Source: Dendrolimus kikuchii (Eukaryota; Arthropoda; Insecta; Lepidoptera; Lasiocampidae). Taken from it: DNA of 64,000 nt. Both the position numbers and the translations under genes were made by a program. Numbering within the stretch: position 1 is the stretch's first letter; each line of letters starts with the position of its first letter. The stretch lies in assembly GCA_019925095.2 (NCBI GenBank), contig CM034415.1, positions 11,886,833 through 11,950,832 of the forward strand. Reading direction: 5' to 3'. Shown here in pieces: positions 11,891 through 22,400 of the stretch. Below the pieces are notes generated by a model. The model was not told where the DNA came from, ran no database searches, and saw only the letters and a list, made by a program, of their open reading frames with translations.

Positions 11891-13615
11891 CTGCTCTATG
11901 GGTCAATGTGTTCGCTGTAGATTTGGAATTATTATCATTGCTATATTTCTTCATTTGTATTTTGTTATTAATTTTCATTGCCACATCACAGATTGTGTAT
12001 TAGTGAAAGAATAAATTAATCTAAGATAGGTCACAATACAACATTGGAATAAATATACTTTCCTCCATGACAAAATCATTTGGATTACCTAATACTTACA
12101 CATAGAGATCTTAAAGAACCATTAACTCAAATAACAATTAAAACTTAATACCGAGTTCATAATGAAGAAATTGACATTTTTGTAACTTTACATTTTTGTA
12201 AGTAACGGTGGTAATCATTATGAAAAGAATGCATGAATGACAAATCCTCAGTAAAACACTTAAATATAGAAAGGTCCTAAACCGTTCATGACTAGATGGC
12301 ACTACAAATCATTTTCCTTGCTTCTTTGGCGTTTTATAGTTTAAAACATGTTTTATACACGAAAGACAGTCCGAAAATGTAAAGAAACTTCTTATAACTT
12401 TCAAGTTTTTACTGATTAGACCATGCATTACTTAAACAATCAAACAAAAATTTCATTTTATTATGAACATGTTTTTTATATACCTGTATAATTTGACATT
12501 TTCAGACGATATAAATATTTAAAATTTATTCAACTAAATATATTATAAATAAAAAGGGACAAAACTTATCTCTATATAACGATACTTAGATTAGTAAAGT
12601 TACCTATAAAAAATCTTTACACGTTTTAGAATATGATTAAATGATCATTTATTAAGGGCCGATCTTTCAATCACCAGATATAAGTTATTCTATAGAACAA
12701 AACATAACATGTGAAAATATAAGCTCAACTAAATTATAAATAAGAACGATTATAAACACCAAAAACATATTATAAATTAATACAACAAAAGAAAATTTAG
12801 TTATATTGTGTTCTGGCTATAATATAATTTATAAATATTACATATTTATAAATAATATCAATATTTATATTTACTGCCCTCTAGCGTGTATCGTGGTAAA
12901 CATACCGCGCCAAAACTGGCTAGAGTTGAAAGTTCTCAGGGACTGGATAATTAAAAGAAAATAAAAAATGCTATTTATACGTATAAATACGAAGTATTCA
13001 TTGATATATTTATATAATACGTTATCATAACTAAATCTAAATTATTAAGTATCTTAAAAAATAGTATAGATAGCTTATAGGTAGCTTAGTTTATAACTTA
13101 GTTATATATAAAAATATATAATATTACGAATCATATTTTATTTTAGTTTATTTTCGGTTGTTTTGATATCTCTGCAGAGGACGGGTTAAGTCTAAAAATC
13201 AACAATGTGTTGGATATAATTCCGGCACAGCAATAAATGTATATAGTTAGATAAGTCGTTTTTATGTGCAACTAGTTTATAAGATTCTTGTAGAAGCCAA
13301 CAAAGTTATTCTAGCCTAGCTCAATAGGTTAATGGCTAAGCCATAAAGTGTGACAAGGCGTGGGTCTTGAATTTCGTGACGTTACATTTCAATATCTAAT
13401 ATATTTAAACTTTAAAACACGTAATTTGAACTATTAGCGAAAAACCTTCAAAATATTACCATCTCTAACGGTATGAGCAGTGTTTAAATTATTAAAACAT
13501 AATTTAAATGGAAATAAAACTAATTACAGAACTGCTGTTTTAATTTAATAATTTCTTGATTAAAATTGTAAAATATGCGATGTCACACTAGGGAGTGTTA
13601 CGAATGTGACCAGCT
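11891..13615. other. non-coding, AT-rich
   Basis: I see no coding exon, RNA gene or repeat with a recognised partner. The stretch is AT-rich with a few isolated GC-richer words, for example around 12880-12950. Confidence 0.4.
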
Positions 13616-13625
13616 GTGACAAGTT

Positions 13626-13875
13626 TATTTTATTTTTTATTGCAGGAGTAACAGACAGGCAGACGGCACACTCGATGGAAAGCGGTTACCATCGCCTATG
13701 GACATTTGCAACACCAAACGTGCTACAAATGCGCTGCTGCTCTCTTAAGGGAGATGGGAACCTGGTCGCTAATGCCGGAACAGAACTCAAGGTTATTATG
13801 GCGACATACCTTAGACCGGGGGTGGTAGCCGGCCGCAGGAAATTGTATTCTTTCTCCGTTCCTGCTTGGATAAGA
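13626..13875 (-). mobile_element. retroposon family A copy, internally deleted
   Basis: This is a minus-sense family A copy with the A-tail end at 13626-13646. About 60 bp are missing between 'ggtggtagcc' and 'ggccgcagg' (around 13828). It lies about 70 bp from an oppositely oriented copy at 13946-14205, so the two can form a hairpin. Confidence 0.75.
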
Positions 13876-13945
13876 ACAAGTGTGAAATTCGTGTGGCGTA
13901 ATTTGAGCATGGCCCCACATGAATAAGACATCTATTTTATCAGTG

Positions 13946-14205
13946 TAGGAACGGAGATAGAATACAATTTCCTGCGTTGGGGCGACCTGTCGTAAGAGGC
14001 GACTTAACAACCCACAGCCACCCCTGCTCTAAAGTATGTCGCCAGAACAACCTTGAGTTGTGTTCCGGCATTAGTTACCAGGTTCCAGTTTCCCTTAAGA
14101 GAGCAGCAGCGCATTTGTAGCAAATGTCCATAGGCGATGGTAACCCCTTCCCATCCTGTGGGCCGTCTGCCTGTCTGCTGATCTCCTGCAATAAAAAAAA
14201 GACAG
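13946..14205 (+). mobile_element. retroposon family A copy, internally deleted
   Basis: This plus-sense copy runs from 'gtaggaacggagatag' to a poly(A) tail at about 14192-14201. It lacks about 50 bp in the middle ('cagccaccc' joins across). With the copy just to the left it forms an inverted pair. Confidence 0.75.
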
Positions 14206-14587
14206 TAAATCTTTAACATTATTGCAGATGACGCCACAGTTGCCGGAGGTCGATTATGTTGAATTTTAAATAGTTGTAAGGCAAAAAAATGAGTAGTATA
14301 ATACAGAATCCAACAATAATATGTAAACGGTACTTTTGTTAAATGCTGTTCAAACAATGGCTGATTTTAAGGTTATCAGCGTGTGGATCTGTCGCTGCGT
14401 CTGCGCACTTAAATGGCCGCTAATTAAGGCATTATCACCGATTATGGTTGACTCATAGTAAAGTGCTTTGCGACTATTTTGAGTTATAGTAATATTAAAC
14501 GAATCGACCAAACTGAAGGAGCACTATCTAACTGTACAACGTGTTTATTATTTGAAGAGATTGCTTGAAGTAATAAGGCCGACCATT

Positions 14588-14900
14588 GTGCTACCTTTTT
14601 AACCAACTTCAAAAAAACAAGGAGGTTTTCAATTCGTCGGGATGTTTTTTTTTATGTATGTTCACTGATTACTCCGAGATTTATGATCCGATTTATGTGA
14701 TTCTTTTTTTGTTCGACGCGGAATAGCTGCCATTTGGTCCCCTAAAATTTTTTGACGTAGTTTGGCCCAGTAGTTTTCATTTTATGAACATTTTTTTATG
14801 AAATTTTTTCCATTCCGTTCCATATGTACACCGATTACGCTGAGATTTATGATCCGATTTACTTGATTCTTGTTTAGTTTTAGTATTTAAGCTTATTGTG
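14588..14900 (+). repeat. dispersed repeat with 'aaccaacttcaaaaa' start
   Basis: The phrase beginning 'ttttaaccaacttcaaaaaa' and the twice-occurring 'gagatttatgatccgattta' (14679-14698 and 14849-14868) are typical of a dispersed lepidopteran repeat that I recognise from general experience but cannot classify. The repeated phrase makes it look like a diverged internal dimer of about 170 bp. No ORF. Confidence 0.5.
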
Positions 14901-14917
14901 TCTGGTGGTCGCCCAGT

Positions 14918-15062
14918 GGTCGAAATTCGACCATAATTCATTTAAATTATAAGTTTGAACATTATGAAAGTTCTGTTGTCAAAGACTATAACTTCTATAA
15001 TCACGGTTTTCGCCAAGGCTACACTGTTAATTTGACTTGAACAATAAACAAAAGAGTATATA
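14918..15062 (+). repeat. repeat family E, shorter copy
   Basis: It matches 3798-3945: 'cgaaattcgaccataatt', 'aaagttctgttgtcaaag' and 'gctacactgttaatttgact'. It is followed directly by the tail of a family B LINE end. Class unknown. Confidence 0.6.
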
Positions 15063-15084
15063 TGCGTGTGTCTGTCAAATACAT

Positions 15085-15383
15085 GGTACATACATACATA
15101 CATACATAACTTCACGCCAGTTCCCTTGCGGGGTAGGCACGAACAACAGAGCGCCATTTAGGCTTATTCTTACACACCTCACTGGCTTCTTTGACATTCA
15201 TAACTCTTGTCATGCACGCTCGTCTGTTCTTAAGGCTCCTGACATCACCTTCTGCTAGTACACGATCAATTTGATCATGGAAGGTGTGTCGTGGCCTTCC
15301 ACGACTTCTGCATCCATCTACTTTTGCATTGTATATCTGTTTAGTCATTCTTTCATCATGCATTCTTTCCACATGCCCGAACC
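15085..15383 (-). pseudogene. RTE-like LINE 3' end (family B)
   Basis: This minus-sense copy has its TATG-type tail at 15085-15108, seen as 'catacatacata' on the plus strand. Read on the minus strand it encodes …[20 protein letters not shown], then a basic tail ending in RAYPARELA. It is 5'-truncated near 15383, where a second truncated copy begins. Confidence 0.75.
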
Positions 15384-15385
15384 TT

Positions 15386-15480
15386 ACACACATACATAAC
15401 TTCACGCCAGTTCCCTTGCGGGGTAGGCACGAACAACAGAGTGCCATTTAGGCTTATTCTTACACGCCTCACTTGCCTCT
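15386..15480 (-). pseudogene. RTE-like LINE 3' end (family B), short
   Basis: This is only the last 95 bp or so of family B, in the same orientation as, and immediately next to, the previous copy. Tandem 3' ends like this can arise by insertion of one copy beside another. Confidence 0.65.
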
Positions 15481-15519
15481 TGCCTACTTTGAATTAACAG
15501 ACATTATTCTCATTTGGCT

Positions 15520-15676
15520 CAGAAGGTGATGTCAGGAGCCTTAAGAACAGACGAGCGTGCATGACAAGAGTTATGAATGTGAAAGAAGCAAGTGAGGTGT
15601 GTAAGAATAAGCCTAAATGGCGCTCTGTTGTTCGTGCCTACCCCGCAAGGGAACTGGCGTGAAGTCATGTATGTAT
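15520..15676 (+). pseudogene. RTE-like LINE 3' end (family B), short
   Basis: A plus-sense copy begins in the conserved 'agaaggtgatgtcagg' segment and ends with 'ggcgtgaagtcatgtatgta'. It faces the two minus-sense copies to its left, making a cluster of three truncated ends within 600 bp. Confidence 0.7.
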
Positions 15677-15902
15677 TCTCATTATTATACATAATTATCC
15701 GAAGAATATGTCGACGCGATTGTACCAATTATGAGAAATGCATTAACAGCGATCATATTACATCAATATTAATGCCATGAACAACATATCAATGCCATTG
15801 TTTCTCAGGCAGACATTCTTCAAAGAAATAGGGATGCGGACAATGTTATGTCCCTGCTCTACCTGGGATAATGTTAATGTTTAGCGACTGTGGCCAAATG
15901 TT

Positions 15903-16204
15903 TTTTATTGCAGCATTTCCGCAGACAGGCAGACTTGATGGAAAGCGGTTACAATCGCCTATTGACATTTGCAACACCAAAGGTGATATAAAGACGCTGC
16001 TGCTCTCTTAAGGGAGACTGGAACCTGGTCACTAATGCCGGAACACAACTCGAGGTTGTTATGGCGACATACTCTAGACCAGGGGTGGTCGCCATCCAGT
16101 CGGGTAAATGCCCTACCAGCTGGCTGTGGGTTGTTTAGTCGCCTCTTACGACAGTCCGCCAAAACGCAGGAAATTGTATTCTTTCTCTGTTCCTGCACGG
16201 ATAA
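15903..16204 (-). mobile_element. retroposon family A copy
   Basis: This is a near full-length minus-sense copy with a short T-run at 15903-15909 as its tail. It carries small deletions, such as loss of 'ggcccac' near 15936. Frames through it are shared by all family A copies and are not genes. Confidence 0.75.
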
Positions 16205-16266
16205 AAGTGTCTTGTTCATAGCGTTAAAATAAAGCTGTCAATGCTTAGCTACATTGGTGTACATAC

Positions 16267-17139
16267 TGTTACGAGTTGCAGGACTCGAATTAAAGTGCCG
16301 TTGGAATTATTATAGAGTTTATTAATTAGAACTATACAAACACGTATAACACAGGTACAAATATAACTGAACAAACCAGTCCAAACGTAATGCACAATTC
16401 AATAACACGCACAAAGTCCGTCACTAAATAGATTACCGAATGTACACACGTCTTGCTTCGCTTGTGGTTATCGCTTGAATGCCTCATCTCTCAATTGGGG
16501 CCTTGCTTTATATTGTACAAATGCAATATGTCTTCTCTGCCGCGTGGACCGAATTTCCTAGAATCACACCTGGCTAATGACTACCATAAAAGATTACAAT
16601 ACACAATGGGCTGTTTTTCTAATCACACATTTTAAACACAAAGTAAACAAAAGAAGTAAAGTAAACAAATTAGCACCTGCATTTTATTACCTTTCGGCAT
16701 TTGGACTTCTTTTGTTTACTTTGTGTTTAAAATTTGTGATAAAAAAAAAACAGCCCATTGTGTATCGTAATCTTTTACGGGCTATTGTTGTATTGTGATC
16801 ACTGCCAGGTGTCTCGGATTTAAAAGTACAAACTGATTCTAGAAAATTCGGTCCACGCAGCCGGGCAGACATATTGCATCGGTGCAGTATAAAGCAATGC
16901 CCCAATTGAGAGATCAGGCAGTCTAGCGATAACCACGGGCTAAGCAAGACGTGTGTACTACATTCGGTAATCTATTTAGTGACAAGCTGCGCGCTTTTAT
17001 GGAATTACGATCTCTGCATTACGTTTGGAGTTGTTGCATTCGGTTAGATTTGTACCTGTGTTATACGTGTTTGTATAGTTCTAATAAACTCTATAATAAT
17101 TCCAACGTTATTTTAATTCTAGTCGTGCAACTTGTAACA
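16267..17139. mobile_element. 873-bp foldback or inverted LTR pair
   Basis: The two halves are long imperfect inverted repeats. 16267-16645 reads TGTTACGAGTTGCA… through 'agaacatacaaac'-type sequence to 'aaacacaaagtaaaca'. 16720-17139 reads the same backwards and ends …TGCAACTTGTAACA. Arm length is about 380-420 bp with a short unique centre. Arms beginning TGTTAC and ending GTAACA look like LTRs or foldback termini. No protein is encoded. I could not find a target duplication. Confidence 0.7.
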
Positions 17140-17267
17140 ATATTTATACATTTTTGCCAAATGCCAAAGTGAAGATACGTGCCTAAATGCCGTCAAAAGC
17201 AGATAAATACCTACATAGGATATTTAAAAGCATCAAAAGAATATGCTGAAACATTTTAAGTGTCATT

Positions 17268-17420
17268 TTAACATACATACATACATAACTTCACGCTAGT
17301 TCCCTTGCGGGGTAGGCACGTACAACAGAGTGCCATTTAGGCTTATTCTTACACACCTTACTTGCCTCTTTGACATTCATAACTCTTGTCATGCAAGCTC
17401 GTATGTTCTTAAGGCTCCTA
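17268..17420 (-). pseudogene. RTE-like LINE 3' end (family B), short
   Basis: A minus-sense copy with its TATG-type tail at 17270-17286 and a 5' truncation at about 17420, inside the 'cttaaggctcct' block. It is diverged from the consensus ('ttcacgctag', 'cacgtacaac'). Confidence 0.7.
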
Positions 17421-17587
17421 ATCGTCATTTTAACGATTAATAAAAATGTGATTGTAACTTTAGGATGTGATTAAAGTAAATAAAAATAATTAAATAAGTT
17501 CAATTTTCCATTCACATGAGCCCAAGAGTAGAGTTGCTCAAAAAGAAAGGCACGTCAAGTATCTCAAATTAGGGCACCCTTGTGTTT

Positions 17588-17905
17588 TTTTCTTTTTTTT
17601 TATTGCAGGAGATCAGCAGACAGGCAGACGGCCCACTTGATGGAAAGCGGTTACCATCGCCTATGGACATTTGCAACAGCAAAGTTGCTACAAATGCGCT
17701 GCTGCTCTCTTAAGGGAAACTGGAACCTGGTAACTAATGCCGGAACACAACTCAAGGTTGTTATGGCGACATACTTCAGACCAGGGGTGGTAGCCATCTA
17801 GTCGGGAAAATTCCCTACCACCTGGCTGTGGGTTGTTAAGTCGCCTCTTACGACAGGCCGCACCAACGCAGGAAATTATATTCTTTCTCCGTTCCTGCAC
17901 GGATA
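17588..17905 (-). mobile_element. retroposon family A copy
   Basis: This is a full-length minus-sense copy, with the T-rich tail at 17585-17604 and the head at 17905. The GC-rich remnant starts immediately to its right. Confidence 0.75.
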
Positions 17906-18971
17906 AATTACTTACGGAATTCTTACCGTGTGAGGACACGGTCTGGGAGCGTGGATACTCCTCAACTTGATATCACCCTGGTGGAGGTGGTTTACCACTG
18001 TCAGAATAAACTCCCTACTCCCTACGGTCACGGGAAATGGTAATCGCTTGCTCCTCGTGCCGGCCGAGACGACCTCATCCGTGATGAACAACTGAATGGG
18101 GAGCGCGGAACAACTACGCTCTCTCATCTACTGGCAGACGGAACCTCTCCTGGGTTCAGCCAGGCCAATCCAGCGACGGAGTCGTCGTCTGTGCGGGGGT
18201 GGAAATGTAGCTCGACGCACCCGCTCTCATTCAGGATATGTGACGAATGATAGATACCCAGCCAAGGCCAGTTGGAGGTGAGTGTCTCACCGTTTCTAAC
18301 CCATCCCCTCGCTCCCTTTTTTTTTTTTTTTTTTGTTTTTGAGGCGAGGGAAAATGCTTAACCGATTTACGCACAAACTGGGTCGTTGCTAGGGGAACGA
18401 CACGCGTCGGTCGGGGGCGATAACACTGCAGCAATAGTATGCTCTTGGCAGCGCTCCGTCCGCGATCGACGTCACAGAATAGTGTGGAAGACTCCGAGCG
18501 TTGCTGCACGGGCGAGCAACCCCAATACCCACTAAAAACCCCCTCCTCCCTGACGACCCTGCGCTTTGTATGTGTTGGAAAGGCTGAGATTTAGAACATA
18601 GTTACGCCCAGCCGATCCAGCGCAATAAAGTGCCTGGAGTGTGCCCTGGGAGAACACACCCCACTTCGTTGTGCGGGGGTAGAAGGTCCTTTGCTCTCCT
18701 AGCAAGCTAAAGGCCCCCCGCGGTAAACGGAACCTAACTCAGTGAGGGAAGTAATGCGCGTACCTGCCTCTCCGGGTGCCAGCTGAAGGCCGGCGACCTC
18801 GAGAAGACGCATTGGCACGCGCTGCAGGACTTCTCTCCCTGTCTCGTTCTGCGGCCTCCTCGAGTGACATTACTGTATCCCCTCGCTCCCTTGTCGCAAC
18901 TATAACCTAATATAGTAATGACGGCTAAATAGATTTTCCCTTGATTCTTGTCTAGTTTTGCAACGGTCTCG
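17906..18971 (-). mobile_element. GC-rich retroelement remnant, class unknown
   Basis: A GC-rich segment, interrupted at 18319-18876 by an R1-clade LINE end, runs up to the BEL/Pao LTR. Its composition is unlike the AT-rich flanks and it carries phrases typical of retrotransposon leader or trailer sequence. No conserved protein domain is visible in any frame. I do not recognise the family. The minus strand is given only because the inserted pieces run that way. Confidence 0.4.
18319..18876 (-). pseudogene. R1-clade LINE 3' end with 16-bp target duplication
   Basis: It is flanked by perfect 16-bp direct repeats ATCCCCTCGCTCCCTT (18303-18318 and 18877-18892). The poly(A) tail shows as the T-run beginning at 18319. 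Just inside the 5' truncation the minus strand reads VMSLEEAAERDRER followed by a basic tail and a stop, matching the C-terminal end of R1-clade reverse transcriptase ORFs and the related copy at 28690-29355. The trailer contains the same 'tacccactaaaa' motif as that copy. It is dead by severe 5' truncation. Confidence 0.8.
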
Positions 18972-19440
18972 AGGGTCGCCCTAAATGAAACACCCCTTAG
19001 CAAGTTAACTGTATATATATTTATAGACGCTGCAACAGCAACAGGTGCGATCAGTACAACTGTATCACACGGCACGTTCGAGTTTAATCGACACAACTTA
19101 GCACTAGCCCCGGACGTTACACTGAACGTAGATAGCACTAATTATACCGATTACACCGATCAACACGAGTGGCACTAATCACAATCACTGGTGGTTCACA
19201 ATATCCACGTAGACACGCTGAGAGTCCGTTGGCTGTAAAGTCTTCCGAATGCCCCTTGATCTTCCTGGTCTTCTTAGTCTTCCTTGTGTGTATATACTCT
19301 TCCTTGTGTGTATATATTTGACCGAACGAACAAGGTATACTTGGTTGCGTGGCGTGTCGTAGGCTCGCCCCGTGCTTACTAAGGTACTACAAAAATGCAG
19401 ACGCTTAGCAGCTAACGGAGCGAGCTACGTATCCGCGGTA
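18972..19440 (-). repeat. BEL/Pao 3' LTR (left)
   Basis: It is almost identical to 25224-25692. It contains two copies of 'cttccttgtgtgtatata' (19280-19320) and an AT-rich 'gtatatatatttata' stretch near 19010. Its outer (left) end may lack about 20 bp of the original LTR. It does not start and end with the usual TG…CA. Confidence 0.9.
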
Positions 19441-19463
19441 AGCGGGGCCTGGGGGTACGAGAT

Positions 19464-22400
19464 TTACGGGGGAGAGGTCAGGGGGGTGATTCTGTCCGCA
19501 ACATCCTCCCCCCGGCGCAGATCCTCGGAGCCATCTTCCTTCGTCAGGACAATCAGCCGCCTGACCGGTCGCCTGAAGATACCTCCCTTCGTACGTACCT
19601 CCGCGCTTCGTACGACGTTATCTGGCCCGATGTATGTCCGCTCGACGACACCTCGGGGCCACACGTTCCGTGGTAACAAGCCGTCGGCGATTATTACCAC
19701 GTCCCCGACGTGCACGCGTTCTTCCTTACGGCGCACGTCGTCCCTGGCTGCTAGCGTTGGCAAGTATTCTCGGAGCCAACGCGTCCAGAACTTGTCCGCC
19801 AATGCCTGGCTGGCGAACCATGTCTTCCTGTCCGCTATTTCAGTCACTCCTGTAATCGGCAGGCCCGTCGCTGAACCGATCAGGAAGTGATTGGGAGTGA
19901 GCGCGTCTTCATCTTCCGCGCTTACTGACACATGCGTTAATGGGCGAGAATTCACCGTGTGCTCGATCTCGGCCATCGTCGTAATCAACACCTCTTCCTT
20001 GGGAGCTTGCTCCGCGAGCGTAGCGTGGAGTGCCGTCTTCACCGTCCTGATGAGGCGCTCCCACGCTCCCCCCTGGTTTGGTGCGCCGGGATCGATGTAC
20101 CGCCAGGCCAGTGGTCTCTTTTTTACATAGCTTGGCGCTTCCTGCACCCATCTGGCGTGCGCCGTTCGTAATTCGGCGTCTGCCCCATGAAAATTGGTCC
20201 CATTATCCGACCACATCGTCTTCGGCCACCCGCGACGTGCACCCATCCTTCTGATTGCCATGATGGCAGAATCTGTGCTCAAGCTCGCGATGAGCTCTAT
20301 GTGAACGGCGCGGGTCACGAGACAAGTGAACAGCATCCCCCAACGCTTCTCCCTGCGGCGTCCTATGGTTACCCACATAGGTCCGAAACAATCCACTCCG
20401 CAGTTGGAGAAGGGTCGTGTGTAGGCAGCCAGGCGGTCCCTCGGCAGGTCACCTTTGACAGGTACTGTCGGCGCGGTCTTCCTAAGTCGGCAGTTTATGC
20501 ACTGATGCATGACGTGACGTGCTGCAGGTCGAAGTCGCAGGATCCAATACTTCTGCCTCATGTTGTTCACAATGTGCTCCGTCCCGACGTGATGATGTGC
20601 CTCGTGCTCCTGTCTGATCATCAGTCGGGTGATGTGGTGTGCTCCATCGAGGATCGGCGGGCTTCTTACAAGCTCGGCGAGGGGGGCTGCCTTAATCCTT
20701 CCGTTCAGCCTGATGATTCCATCCCCTCCGTACTCCGGGTCGAGCTTGTGAAGCCGACTGCCGCGCTTGACTCGTTCTCCCCTCTTCAGGCGCTCGTAAT
20801 CCTCAGAGAAACTCTCCCTTTGCGCCTGTCGAACGAGCAAGCGTTCAGCCTCTTCCGTGTGTCGCGCCTCCATAGACTTCGTCTTGCGGCGACACATGTC
20901 AATGAACGTGAGCGCGTATGCGGTCGCTCGCAACAGCTTCCCATATGTCGAAAACCTCGTGGCGTCGATGAACGGTTCTGCATCAGTGGCGAAGTTGACC
21001 AGGACTTCCGTGGTTTCGTCGTTCGCCGGGAGTTCCTTCGGCCATTCGTTCCTGGGTCCGTAAAGAAAACCCGGGCCAACGAACCACCGGTCGTCCGTCT
21101 TCAGGATCGAACCGCCTATCCTGGTCGCGTCGTCTGCTACATTTTCCTTGGTCGGTACCCATCGCCATTGCCCTGGCTCAGTGAGCTCTCCTATCTCACC
21201 AAGCCTGTGAGCCACAAATGGCGTGTACCGTGCCGAGTCGTTCCTCACCCAGTGCAGCACTGTCTTGGAGTCGCTCCAAAACGTCACGTCACGTGGTTCG
21301 AAGCCGTGCTCTCTTCGTATCTCCGCGGCCAGTCTTGCCCCAATCAGAGCAGCCTGCAGCTCCATCCGTGGAATGCTCTGAGCCTTCATCGGGGCTACCT
21401 TCGCCTTCCCAGCTATCAATGCGACGCTGACGCTCCCGTCTCTTCGCTCGAAGCGCCAGTACGCTGCCGCCGCGTAAGCTTGTTCACTGGCATCCGTGAA
21501 GATATGAAGTTCTGTGTTTACGACATCTTCATCCCTGCCGTAACACCGTGGTAGCCGCAGCTCCTTGATGGAATCCAAGTCCTGGATCCACTCTTCAAAT
21601 TCCCTTGCTTCCTCTTCCGGCAAGGGTTCGTCCCATCCCAACTTGATCCGCCAGAGTTTCTGTAACGTAATCTTCGCCCTTACGGTATACGGGCTCAACA
21701 GGCCTAGGGGATCGAATAACGACATTACCATACCCAAGGCCTCCCGTTTGGTGGGTGTCCGCGAGCCGTCCCTGATATCCTCTGGAACTCTGGGCATCAT
21801 GGTGTTGAATGCCAGTTCGTCTGTCTCCGGTATCCACAAAACACCCAACGTCTTCCCGTAAGGGTGTGCGTTGGCTCCCAGTTCCTTGGGCTGCCTGGCT
21901 CTGTCTTCCTCTGGGATGTCAATCATGAGGTGCTCGCGGTTCGAGTCCCAACCGGCGAGCTCAAAACCGGCCTTCCCGTGCACTTCCCTTACCTCGGCGA
22001 TCGTTCGGGCTGCTTCTGCCTCGTCCGCGAAGCTCTGCACCCAATCGTCCATGTAGTGGTTCTGGGTTATAGCCAGATACGCTCGTGGGTGCGTCTCCTT
22101 GTTGTCCTCCGCATTCCTGTTGCGTACGCTGTGTGCCAGGAATGGCGAACTCCGTGCCCCGAAGATCATCGACGTCATCACATATCGTCGAGGTATGCCG
22201 CGGCGGTCATCTCCTCGCCACAGGAAATGCTGCACTGTCCGGTCTTTTCTCCGGATCTTCACTCGGAGAAACATCTCCCTTATGTCGGCCGTCACTGCGA
22301 TCTTCCCTTCGCGGAACCGGAACAAGATGCCATACAAAGCCTGCAGTAAGTCTGGCCCATCCAGCAGTACGTCGTTCAGGCACACTCCGTCTGAGCGTGC

